DNA from: Metellina segmentata
Taxonomy: Eukaryota; Arthropoda; Arachnida; Araneae; Tetragnathidae
Reading direction: 5' to 3'
Assembly (NCBI GenBank): GCA_947359465.1
Contig: OX375879.1
Location: 118,126,557-118,190,556, forward strand
Length of the DNA stretch: 64,000 bases
This document shows, piece after piece, positions 57,801 to 64,000 of this stretch. Position 1 is the first letter of the stretch. The number at the start of each line of letters is the position of its first letter. A program made the translations under genes and the position numbers. The notes beneath the pieces were generated by a model. That model worked only from the letters and a program-made list of their open reading frames with translations, had not been told where the DNA came from and did no database searches.

Positions 57801-59506
57801 AATATTTTTTATTTACTATCTATTACGAACCTATATAAACATACCCAACTAATACAGTAGTTTACATTACATTAATACTCTTATATTATGCTGTTTTTTT
57901 AAAATGTGCACCTAACATATAACCTGTGCACCTAATTAAAAAACTTAGCTGCACAGTGTGCACCTGTATCAAAAAATCTATTTCGAGGCATGTATTAAAG
58001 TACATAATATTGATAGGATAGTTCACTTTAACACAGTTACACTTTAGTGAAAAAACCGACGCTGCGGCAGCGAAAACCACAGCGGCGGTTTTCTCTGTTT
58101 TTGACAATTATGATGTCACTGTTCTTCATTCGAATTACAATTTCAATGAATATGATTTATTCTACTCTCAAAAGAACTCATAATCGCGCATTTCAAATTT
58201 TTTCCTGATTTTATTTTAATTTTAAAATTTTTTCCTGATATTTCCAGAATTAAAAAGTTTTCTGAGAATTTCCTGATTTCCCAGTTCTGCTACTACCTTT
58301 CTCTTAAAGGCATATGAGCATGTTTTTGTTTTGTAGTACTAAGGTAGTTGAATTTACATCACACCGAAGCAATACAACAGGCACACAATCTCAAAGAAAA
58401 ACATAGGACAACATCTCATAATTTTGAACTATGGTCAGATGATGAGGTCAACACCTAAACTGGCACCCAACTCATCAAACTTCCATACCCATGTGATTCT
58501 ACATTTTGTTGGAAGAGAATTAGCAACAGGAGGATTGAGAGTCTGAAACTCGATACATCCAAAACAAGACAACTGATGTCACGTTCAGAATGTACAGGTC
58601 ATGTATCACCACCTACATTTAGCTCGACAGAAAGTGCTTCTAATGTATCAAAATTAATTGTGGCTTTTAGATTTAACAACATTAAAAATAAAGCGTGTCA
58701 AGAAACAGGAAGCTTAGTATTCAAAATTTAAAATATTTAACATTTCTGATTATTCCAAAAATGCTACTATTTTTTTCAAATAATTTGTAGCTAACAAATG
58801 CTTTTTAATCAATAGCTTTTATAATATCTGACTTTTCATTTTCTAATTAACTATTAACAAGATATAGAGAAAACTAAACAAAGCATTATTTTCATTACAA
58901 ATAATTATATTGTTGTTTGATTAAAAAATTTTCTTTTATGAGATTTTAACATATTTGCTAAATATGCTAACATTTTATAAACAAAACAACTATTACAAAT
59001 ATTCAAACTAAACATGTTTCAAAAGCTCCTTTGCCTATATCAGTTATTAAGTCCTCTATCAGTGAATTTTTTAGCTTCAACTAAACGAAATACAAGTTTT
59101 TACTACTCTTGAAAAACTTTTAATTCTAGACTAACAAGGATTTGATAGTTAAACAATGACATATTAAAAATAATAACACCAATAGTAATTATGCAACAAA
59201 TGCTGGCATGAAATTTAACTAGAGATAAGAACAGGAATGGCGACCTTGATGATACAAGATTTATAAAAATAATGACTGTTAAAATCAACAAAAAAAAAGT
59301 TCAATCCTAAGCCAGTCATCATGTGAGTGTCAAACAGTGTACCATATTTGGTACACAATTACGACTTGGCGCATCATTAACCAAAAAGAAGAAATTTAGC
59401 AAATGAAAGAAAAAAGGTAATTAATATTGACACTAACTTTTAGTAATGGGTAGTTAAAGACAACTTTCCGGTTGGAGGTTTCTTTATCCTTCAAAGTTGT
59501 GGTCAT
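48676..59506 (-). CDS. DNAL4: Axonemal dynein light chain 4, three coding exons
   Basis: Exons 59506-59438, 53785-53702 and 48840-48676 (69, 84 and 165 nt) join in phase 0 at GT-AG junctions into a 105-residue protein, the same length as human DNAL4. Exon 2 begins ESDMTEEMKTDTMDLCVTSY and exon 3 includes GASWHVVVGEAFGFQIS and ends AICVWKCS, matching the DNAL4 blocks (S-D-M-P-E-E-M, S-S-W-H-V-V-I-G-E-G-F-G-F and the final V-C-V-W-K-C-S). DNAL4 is an LC8-like light chain of axonemal outer-arm dynein; in an arthropod it would act in sperm flagella or sensory cilia. An acceptor-like TTTGTTTTTAG 13 bases before the ATG (59520) suggests an upstream non-coding exon. Introns hold a Tc1 element with a LINE, a CR1 tail, a hAT relic and a MITE. 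No disabling mutation. Confidence 0.93.
49990..50950 (-). pseudogene. Tc1-like transposase, broken
   Basis: N-terminus at about 50,945: KIEQGKILPFKNSGYSGSEI followed by AQKIRR and a GTKQRAGRPKITS, the paired-like helix-turn-helix and the GRPK (AT-hook-like) motif. Further on, through frameshifts: HLKFARTHLT, KMFNLDEPDGFKFYW (around the first catalytic Asp-Glu), GGESVIVWATFAYG (the catalytic GGG/W block), and ESQPESNGKPLG where the family has a P-x-x-N-P-I-E block. Many stops; dead. Confidence 0.82.
50917..51004. repeat. Fold-back around a poly(A) tract at the Tc1/LINE junction
   Basis: 50917-50947 (AAGGTAGTATTTTGCCTTGT, then TCAATTTTT) and 50971-51004 are inverted copies with one base missing, separated by a run of about 21 A. 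The left arm is the first codons of the Tc1 transposase. The arrangement suggests template switching during insertion of the LINE. Confidence 0.88.
51005..52890 (+). mobile_element. LINE (I/jockey-like with RNase H), 5' truncated
   Basis: Reading 51012-51983 contains GLPQGSVLSPVLFNVMINDL, LLYADDLVIWS (RT catalytic box) and VTYLGITLDTRLTWKKHINQ. After a stop or frameshift, RNase H follows (52,040-52,850): QVFTDGSATSSADRAGAGAY, EMHAIFMAIRAI, FVDSQAAIQTI, then after another frameshift LQWIPSHCGIYGNERAYTLA, and a C-terminal CVLCGTSHMTGEHLFSC zinc motif. The 5' half (ORF1, endonuclease) is missing. Inactive. It is antisense to DNAL4. Confidence 0.88.
53220..53701. other. DNAL4 intron 2, AT-rich, nothing recognised
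   Basis: A local duplication is visible near 53,510-53,570 (TTTGATACTATTAATAGTAG and TTTGATACTATTTATAGTAG). Confidence 0.5.
53702..53785 (-). CDS. DNAL4: DNAL4 coding exon 2
   Basis: 28 codons between acceptor CTCTCCTTTTCAG and donor GAG/GTAATA. Only about 35 bp upstream (plus-strand 53,821) a CR1 fragment starts, so the acceptor and its pyrimidine tract are just kept clear of the insertion. Confidence 0.92.
53821..54532 (+). mobile_element. CR1 3' fragment in DNAL4 intron 1
   Basis: Starts at TACAGGAACAGTGGAGCCGA and runs through the ORF2 C-terminus (open to 54469, ending SQWELENP) to the hexamer tail (TATTTGTATTTGTAT) at about 54515-54532. About 0.7 kb, little decayed, antisense to DNAL4. 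Its start coincides with the sequence duplicated by the SINE at 28307 in the other CR1 copy. Confidence 0.93.
54533..55624. other. DNAL4 intron 1, AT-rich, no gene
   Basis: Nothing convincing. At 55,160-55,260 there is a G/C-rich stretch with a poly(T)/poly(A) pair that may belong to the hAT relic downstream. Confidence 0.4.
55625..56645 (+). pseudogene. hAT-family transposase relic (ZMYM/DUF4371-like)
   Basis: Through frameshifts: TNRWTMITTNV (near 55,700), then in the open piece from 55724 VKRISDIRWSACYEAEKPVY, ELCKPTETVETRGAAQALLP, and FLCFLYFW, then a stop-rich middle, and finally TKSKAQLSALAIMSIETKVA followed by KGIYFDYGISKFAENKVRKI (56,519-56,641). These are the L-S-x-T-R-W-S-A-R block and the C-terminal hAT dimerisation block (L-S-x-L-A-L-x-S-I-E) of hAT-derived ZMYM-type proteins. 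Dead; inside DNAL4 intron 1. Confidence 0.75.
56646..57446. other. DNAL4 intron 1, AT-rich, no gene
   Basis: Nothing recognised. An ACATGTATATTTGCATTTTT region at 57,270 is locally palindromic (AAATATACATGTATATTT). Confidence 0.45.
57447..57992. mobile_element. hAT-type MITE, 546 bp, with 8-bp target duplication
   Basis: Starts CAGGGCTCGAAATA and ends with the inverted TATTTCGAGGCATG (12 of 14). Flanked by TTTTAAAG (57439-57446) and TATTAAAG (57993-58000), 7 of 8 equal; 8 bp and a CAGGG start are hAT features. Subterminal GTGCACCTAA motifs repeat four times or more near the ends, in both orientations, as is usual for transposase binding sites. No coding capacity. Confidence 0.85.
58001..58339. 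other. DNAL4 intron 1, no gene
   Basis: A short CpG-containing patch (GACGCTGCGGCAGCGAAAACC) lies at 58,059. Otherwise AT-rich. Confidence 0.45.
58340..58600 (-). mobile_element. SINE copy, diverged
   Basis: On the minus strand: GGGTATGGAAGTTTGATGAG (58,490), TTGGGTGCCAGTTTAGGTGT, TGACCTCATCATCTGACCAT (58,440) and a TTGTCCTATG/GTATTGCTTCGGTGTGATGT end near 58,355. These are the second half of the SINE; the head side (58,500-58,600) is too diverged to assign. Confidence 0.7.
58601..59437. other. DNAL4 intron 1, AT-rich, nothing recognised
   Basis: No exon or repeat seen. Confidence 0.45.
59438..59506 (-). CDS. DNAL4: DNAL4 coding exon 1
   Basis: ATG at 59506-59504 with CATAAA-free context GTAAACATGA; 23 codons ending NYPLLK, donor AAA/GTTAGT. 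The first 16 residues are not conserved, as in other DNAL4 proteins. Confidence 0.88.
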
Positions 59507-59519
59507 GTTTACATAAATC

Positions 59520-60732
59520 CTAAAAACAAAGTATAATGAAATGTAAAATAAATAAATAAGACAGAGCTTAAGCAGAATGGGAACTCTAAAAGCTCAAGTA
59601 TAGGTTGTTTTCGGGGTTTCATAGCTAATATTTTTCCATGCTGTGCCAGACAAGACTTACAATATCAAGTATAAGACATATACACCCTATAAAACTTTTA
59701 CCGACAGGAATTGAACATGCACTGAGCTTGGGTTTCGGAAAAAAGAAAAGTGAAAATGTACACTGATAAACAACACATTTTTGCCAAAGAAAAATAGAAA
59801 TCTTTCAGGAATTACCAATGCATAGCACACAATACATAAAGAATGGGAACAAATTAATAAATTTAAATTATTCCTCATTTCAAACTTTTATCAGTTAAAA
59901 GTCAGCTTTTCTTTCAAAACACATTGAGTTGACCTTAAAGTAAATAAAATTTGAAATTTAAGCAAGCAATGAATGCATAAAAGTTAAACGAATCACTGTG
60001 TTTTGAAAACATAAATAGTAATAACACATTCATGTACATTTACATTATGAATCGAATTATACTTTCATTTTACATTAGCATATAAAATGTTTTGAAACAA
60101 TTCAAGCTAAAAAAAAAATTGTACAGTAAAATGTGTAAAAAAAACAGTCGACTTCAATTTTTAAAAATCGTTCCGAATTAGAGAAAATTCTATCTAAAGG
60201 AGTTTAGGGCTGGAAATATTTTAGCGAGTTAAATGAGTTTATTTCATCCCACATGTCAAACCAACGACTTGTATAAATAATTTCTTTGAAAATAAAGAAA
60301 TTAAATTCTAAAATATAACATAAAAGCAATATTCTTACACATGTCACCGTGATTGAAAACTACACAGCTTTTTTAGTTCCTTTTATTCAAGCGGATGAGA
60401 AACTTAAACATAATTATTCTTGCAATTTTGAAAAATTCGGTTGACCATGCCAAATGTAGAGTTTATAAAATAACCTCTGAGCAATAAGGTAAATACAATT
60501 CAAAACAAGTTTAGGTTTCGCATTGTTATTGTTTACGAGAATTTTCAGGCTTGTTGCCATTCTAATTTGAGAATCTAGAGTACAAATTATTCCTTAATGA
60601 ATTTCGATAATTTACAACTGTTTTTGAAGCACTCCTATAACACAAAACTACTTAAAACTAAAAATACACGCAGATTAAAATTATGAAGTTGTTTTAAAAT
60701 AAAGATTGGACAACTCTTCGATATGTGCTACT
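59520..60732. other. Intergenic region between divergent DNAL4 and HSP genes
   Basis: AT-rich, no exon recognised. A non-coding first exon of DNAL4 (minus strand) is expected in here or just beyond because of the acceptor-like site at 59520. Confidence 0.4.
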
Positions 60733-60872
60733 GAACTTTCTGGAAGGTGCCAGATAACCATCGCTAACGGTAATTGTAACGAAAGAAAACAAAACAAACA
60801 CATCTCGACCTTTCCAGAATTTCAATGTGATGATAATATAGTTCTTGTTTCGTCATCCGAACGTTATATATA
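60733..60872 (+). promoter_or_regulatory. Heat-shock promoter: clustered HSEs and TATA box
   Basis: GAActTTCtgGAAggTGC at 60733-60750 has three perfect alternating NGAAN/NTTCN units and a near fourth. GACctTTCcaGAA at 60807-60819 has two perfect units and one near. GAAcgTTA at 60859-60866 is a weaker site. TATATATA at 60865-60872 is a good TATA box, about 100 bases before the ATG. This is the classical layout of a heat-inducible, HSF-driven gene. Confidence 0.82.
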
Positions 60873-60972
60873 CAAGTTCTCGCGAGCAGAACTGACATCT
60901 AGAATTCAGACTGAAAGAATATTGTCTGTGAACTCTTGAAGCAGTTGAATACGTGCGGAAAATCTTTCTGTC

Positions 60973-61575
60973 ATGTTTACACCGGCTGTAAAGCTGCTTC
61001 TATGTGTTCGAGGAGTGTTGGTAAAATGTAACCCGAAACAAATCGGCGCATCCACTGTCAGTTTGCGGAACTATTGGCGCCGGAATGTTTTCTCCGAACT
61101 CTCAACAGCCGTTCAATCCATGGAAAATCGTATGCGAGATATGGACAAAGAAATGAACCGAATGTTTGACGAATTTCAGAGAGCAAGTCCTGTTAAACTG
61201 CCTCGAATTTTTTCAGCTCTGGAATCCAGCCGTACGAGAGAAATACCTGTTGTCTCCACCAGTGGTGACGGTCGAACTTATCGCATAGAGCTGGACGTGC
61301 AAGGTATGGAACCAGAGGATATTAATGTGACTTTGAAAGACCAAGAACTGACAGTTGTTGCTCGCGTGGATGAAACCAGGTCTGACGGTTCTCGGGTTGT
61401 TCGTGAAAACAAATATCACTATACTCTGCCAAAGGGAGTGAATCCGGATGCAATAAGATCCTCTTTGTCCGATGGTGTCCTGACTATTGAAGCACCTTTG
61501 CCTGCTTCAGAGAAGACGGAAATACCTGTCAAGATCGAAACTTCAGGGAATAACAGTGACACAAAGAAAGAGTGA
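60973..61575 (+). CDS. Small heat-shock protein (HSP20/alpha-crystallin), probably mitochondrial
   Basis: 200 residues in one exon. ATP-independent chaperone that holds unfolding proteins. The alpha-crystallin domain spans about residues 91-189, with the conserved DGVLTIEAPLP (168-178) and the I-x-V motif IPV at 184-186, which docks on neighbouring subunits. A heptad-like helical segment (VQSMENRMRDMDKEMNRMF, 47-65) precedes it. Residues 1-37 are basic and hydrophobic with no acidic residue (several Arg/Lys, LLLCVRGVLV, LRNYWRR), as in a mitochondrial targeting peptide; Drosophila Hsp22 is a mitochondrial precedent. The ATG is the first after the TATA/HSE promoter. Lack of introns is common in heat-inducible genes. 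It looks functional. Mitochondrial location is an inference. Confidence 0.92.
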   Translation: MFTPAVKLLLCVRGVLVKCNPKQIGASTVSLRNYWRRNVFSELSTAVQSMENRMRDMDKEMNRMFDEFQRASPVKLPRIFSALESSRTREIPVVSTSGDGRTYRIELDVQGMEPEDINVTLKDQELTVVARVDETRSDGSRVVRENKYHYTLPKGVNPDAIRSSLSDGVLTIEAPLPASEKTEIPVKIETSGNNSDTKKE

Positions 61576-61680
61576 ACTTGGTACATATTTTGAATATCTT
61601 AACGTTGTCCTACTTTATGTCATGAAGTCGTAGATGAAACAAATTTGATTTTGTATTGTACTTGGTAGATCAAAGTGAAA

Positions 61681-61686
61681 AATAAA
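61681..61686 (+). terminator. Poly(A) signal of the small heat-shock gene
   Basis: AATAAA, 106 bases after the stop codon, followed by TTGTTTACTTTGTG, a GT-rich stretch. Confidence 0.75.
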
Positions 61687-62856
61687 TATTGTTTACTTTG
61701 TGAAAGATAATAACATAAATTAAATAGAAAATTCCCGATGAGGATATATTTTTGTAATTGTCGTGAATATTTACTTTTCAGATTAAAAAAAAAATGAACC
61801 CAAGATAATTTGGTTTATCTGGTTGAATTTGTCAGGCAAGGGAAATATCTTGCAATAATTACTTGTGTCAAATTATTGGAATGTCTTTAAAATCAAATTA
61901 TTCCCCAATATTAACTGAAGTTACTAACTTCAAAAATTCATTTCCAATGAAAAAAATATTGTGTTCATATCATGAATAGTTTTGAATACGTTATTGCTGA
62001 AAAAAAAGAATTTGTTTATAATTAAGGATAAATTACCCAAGTAGTTTCTTAGTTCATTTCAATTATTCCTTGGCTGCATTTTTCTTGTTGGAATAGCTTT
62101 CCTTGTGTATGTGCATTTACTTACATCTTTTGATGCAACTTTCCAAATATGGTTTTGGCCAAAGGTTACTCACCGGGAGTTTGAGTAAGATTGAGAGTTA
62201 AATCGGCGATTCCTCAGGTAATGGGAGGTTCATGTCCTAGCCTTTTCCAAGGAATTTCAAGATCTTATATACTTAAAAGTTCCTCATCCAGTTGCCACTT
62301 CTGTAGCGAATACCAGATTGTGTCACTGATACTAGGAATGAGACAGCCAAAGCATTTGTGAAATAGTATAAATTTTCAAAAGCAGCCCCTCTTGAAACAT
62401 TATTTTTATCTGGTAACGAAACTGAAAAATATTATTTTTTTCATTTGCTAAGTTATTTTCTTTGACCTTTGGTAAATTTTCAAAATAAGTCTCCAAAATT
62501 TTGAAAATAGCTTTCGAGACAATATTTCTTAGATAACTCTGGTCGCCTGTTGCAACATTATGTTACTCGAGTGTATCTACAGGTACTATCTTTTGTTTGA
62601 CCAAAGAGGAGACCAATTACCATTTGTTTTCTACTGGACATAATTTGAACCAAGATTGGTGCTTCTTTTTTCTGGTTTTTATTTGATGACCATTGCTTTT
62701 AGATTGTAGACAAAGTGAAATCAGTTAATAGCTCAATTCATACAAAAAGTTGTGTTGCACATAAAATTATAGGAATCAAGTTTTCTTCTGAATACTGCAC
62801 ACAAAGATAAAACAGGCTATTGATAATGGAATGACATAGTAAAAGAATAGTGAATT
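61687..62856. other. Intergenic AT-rich DNA between convergent genes
   Basis: No ORF or repeat recognised. Confidence 0.45.
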
Positions 62857-62862
62857 TTATTG
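62857..62862 (-). terminator. Poly(A) signal for the minus-strand gene ending at 62964
   Basis: AATAAA on the minus strand (TTTATT on plus), 102 bases beyond the TAA of the exon at 62964-63069. Confidence 0.6.
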
Positions 62863-62963
62863 AAAGACTTTTGATGAATATTACACAATATGGTATAATT
62901 TCTTGAAGAAATATAATATATTCCTGAGAAATTCAGATATTAAACACCAACACCTTTCTTCAT

Positions 62964-63069
62964 TTAAGAATCTGGTTTCATACGTTTTGCTGGAGGAGAT
63001 TCTTTGGAGGAATCTTTAATAAGCCATGAAGTAAGAACATTGTTTTTAAAAGCAGTTTTTTCTGGTTCT
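62964..63069 (-). CDS. Terminal coding exon of an unidentified gene
   Basis: Acceptor TTTTTTATTTCAG precedes 63069. The exon reads EPEKTAFKNNVLTSWLIKDS, then SKESPPAKRMKPDS and TAA. The first base completes a codon begun in the previous exon. Lys/Pro-rich with PPAKRMK near the end, similar to a monopartite nuclear localisation signal, so a nuclear protein is possible. I do not recognise the family. Upstream exons must lie beyond 63,900, outside the window, because 63,150-63,875 is a Helitron-like insertion and no other exon was seen. A correctly placed poly(A) signal at 62857 supports it. Confidence 0.65.
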
Positions 63070-63149
63070 CTGAAATAAAAAACATTAAATTTAAGCATGA
63101 AACTAGTCTTTTACAAAACCATTGATAAAAATGTTTTCTAAATCTTTAA

Positions 63150-63875
63150 TATTATAAAAGGAAGTGTTTGTTTGTTTGTCTGTTACTTGCATGCAAAGTC
63201 CTGACGAATCTATGGCATAGTAATGGGATTTGGCACACAGGTAGTCCGAATTTTAGGGTCAAGGCGAATTTTAAAATTTAATTTAGAACATTTTGAAATT
63301 AATTTAATGAAATCATTATTGAATGCAACAGCATAGAAGAGATCATATTCTAAATTTATTTATTTTTGTTTATGTTTTGATATTGCACAGAGGAATTTTA
63401 TCCAACAGACGATAAAAAACAAATAATCTTTAAACTGCAGTTACTTAGTTCTATTTTCTAGACCATTAAAGATAGAGTAAAAATTTCAACGGATTTGAAA
63501 TCTGCAGAAAATTTCAGATTAGATCAATACCTAAAAAATATCATTTTCTTTAAATAAATAATTTTTAAATTGAATATATCTTATATTTTCGCACAAGATT
63601 GTGACGTCACGGTAACGTTCGCATTCCAAAAATAAAAAAATTGCATTTTGCGCCCTTTGCGTTAAAAAAAAAAAAACAGATTACATTTCCTGCCCTCTTT
63701 GATTTCAGTGGAGAGCAAAAAAAATAAGCACTTTGACAGGCATTGTTTACTTCCTTTTCATAAAATTGGATTTGTTGAAGATAGATTAAAAATTTCAACG
63801 GATTTGAAATCCGGAAAATTTTACACCAGATTAATACCTTATATCACGCAATCTAGCCACGCAGTGGCTAGTAAT
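63150..63875 (+). mobile_element. Helitron-like non-autonomous element, long copy
   Basis: Begins near TATTATAAAAGGAAGTGTTT (63,153), then TTGGCACACAGGTAGTCCGA, TTTAATTTAGAACATTTTGA, two copies of ATTTCAACGGATTTGAAATC (63,482 and 63,791), and ends with the hairpin TAGCCAC-GCA-GTGGCTA directly followed by GT (63,853-63,873). The internal duplication, with its TTAGATCAATACC or TTAATACC follower, distinguishes this copy. A GTGACGTCACGGTAACG patch lies between. It lies in an intron of the minus-strand gene ending at 62964. Confidence 0.7.
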
Positions 63876-64000
63876 AAAAAAATAAATAAATTTCTAAAAT
63901 ACACATTTTTCTTAAGTTTTGAAATATAATTTAATTTTCATACACTTATTATTTTATAAAAACTCAAATAACTTCTGTGATCCTAATAAATTGTATTGAA

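Overview
Eukaryotic, AT-rich, non-coding-dominated DNA. The gene content is animal: an axonemal dynein light chain with introns, a fizzy-related (Cdh1) APC/C activator and a small heat-shock protein. The repeat content (CR1 and jockey/I-type LINEs, BEL/Pao and Ty3/gypsy LTR elements, Tc1, piggyBac and hAT DNA transposons, Helitron-like elements, tRNA-derived SINEs) suggests an arthropod. The SINE body and the gypsy-type Gag/integrase resemble what I recall from spider genomes, so an arachnid, probably a spider, is my best guess. That is an inference from memory, not a search result.

Layout. 1-10,552: a giant, almost perfect inverted repeat. Two arms of at least 4.9 kb flank a 750-bp spacer that holds a jockey LINE fragment; the outer ends of the arms hold a decayed piggyBac transposase. 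10,553-17,640: satellite-like DNA made of a 44-bp minisatellite, two fold-back elements, a ~210-bp tandem array, a ~51-bp minisatellite and TA microsatellites. One short motif, related to CACGTTAAATCTGTTG, keeps recurring there and is also in the SINE body. 17,640-29,490: LINE territory, with a near full-length CR1 (minus strand) whose ORF1 carries an SGNH-esterase-like domain, and a second, internally deleted CR1 (plus strand) hit by a SINE. 30,085-32,925: a Helitron-like fragment, an internally deleted gypsy element and a CR1 tail. 33,600-39,140: SINE copies, one split by a young BEL/Pao element with matching LTRs, a 5-bp target duplication, an uninterrupted 1,230-codon ORF and no integrase.

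Host genes. An uninterrupted fizzy-related/Cdh1 gene lies at 40,496-41,944 (+). DNAL4 (axonemal dynein light chain 4, 105 aa) lies on the minus strand in three coding exons at 59,506-59,438, 53,785-53,702 and 48,840-48,676. Its exons are too short to stand out as ORFs, and its introns hold a Tc1 element (with a LINE inside), a CR1 tail, a hAT relic and a hAT-type MITE. A single-exon, probably mitochondrial, small heat-shock protein lies at 60,973-61,575 (+), divergent from DNAL4, with a clear heat-shock-element/TATA promoter. The last coding exon of an unidentified minus-strand gene lies at 63,069-62,964. A possible pair of spliced exons of an unidentified plus-strand gene lies at 32,972-33,594.

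The genes do not form a pathway; they are islands in transposon-rich DNA. The most unusual structures are the palindrome, the motif shared by SINEs and minisatellites, the integrase-less but ORF-intact BEL element, and the Tc1 element with doubled terminal repeats.
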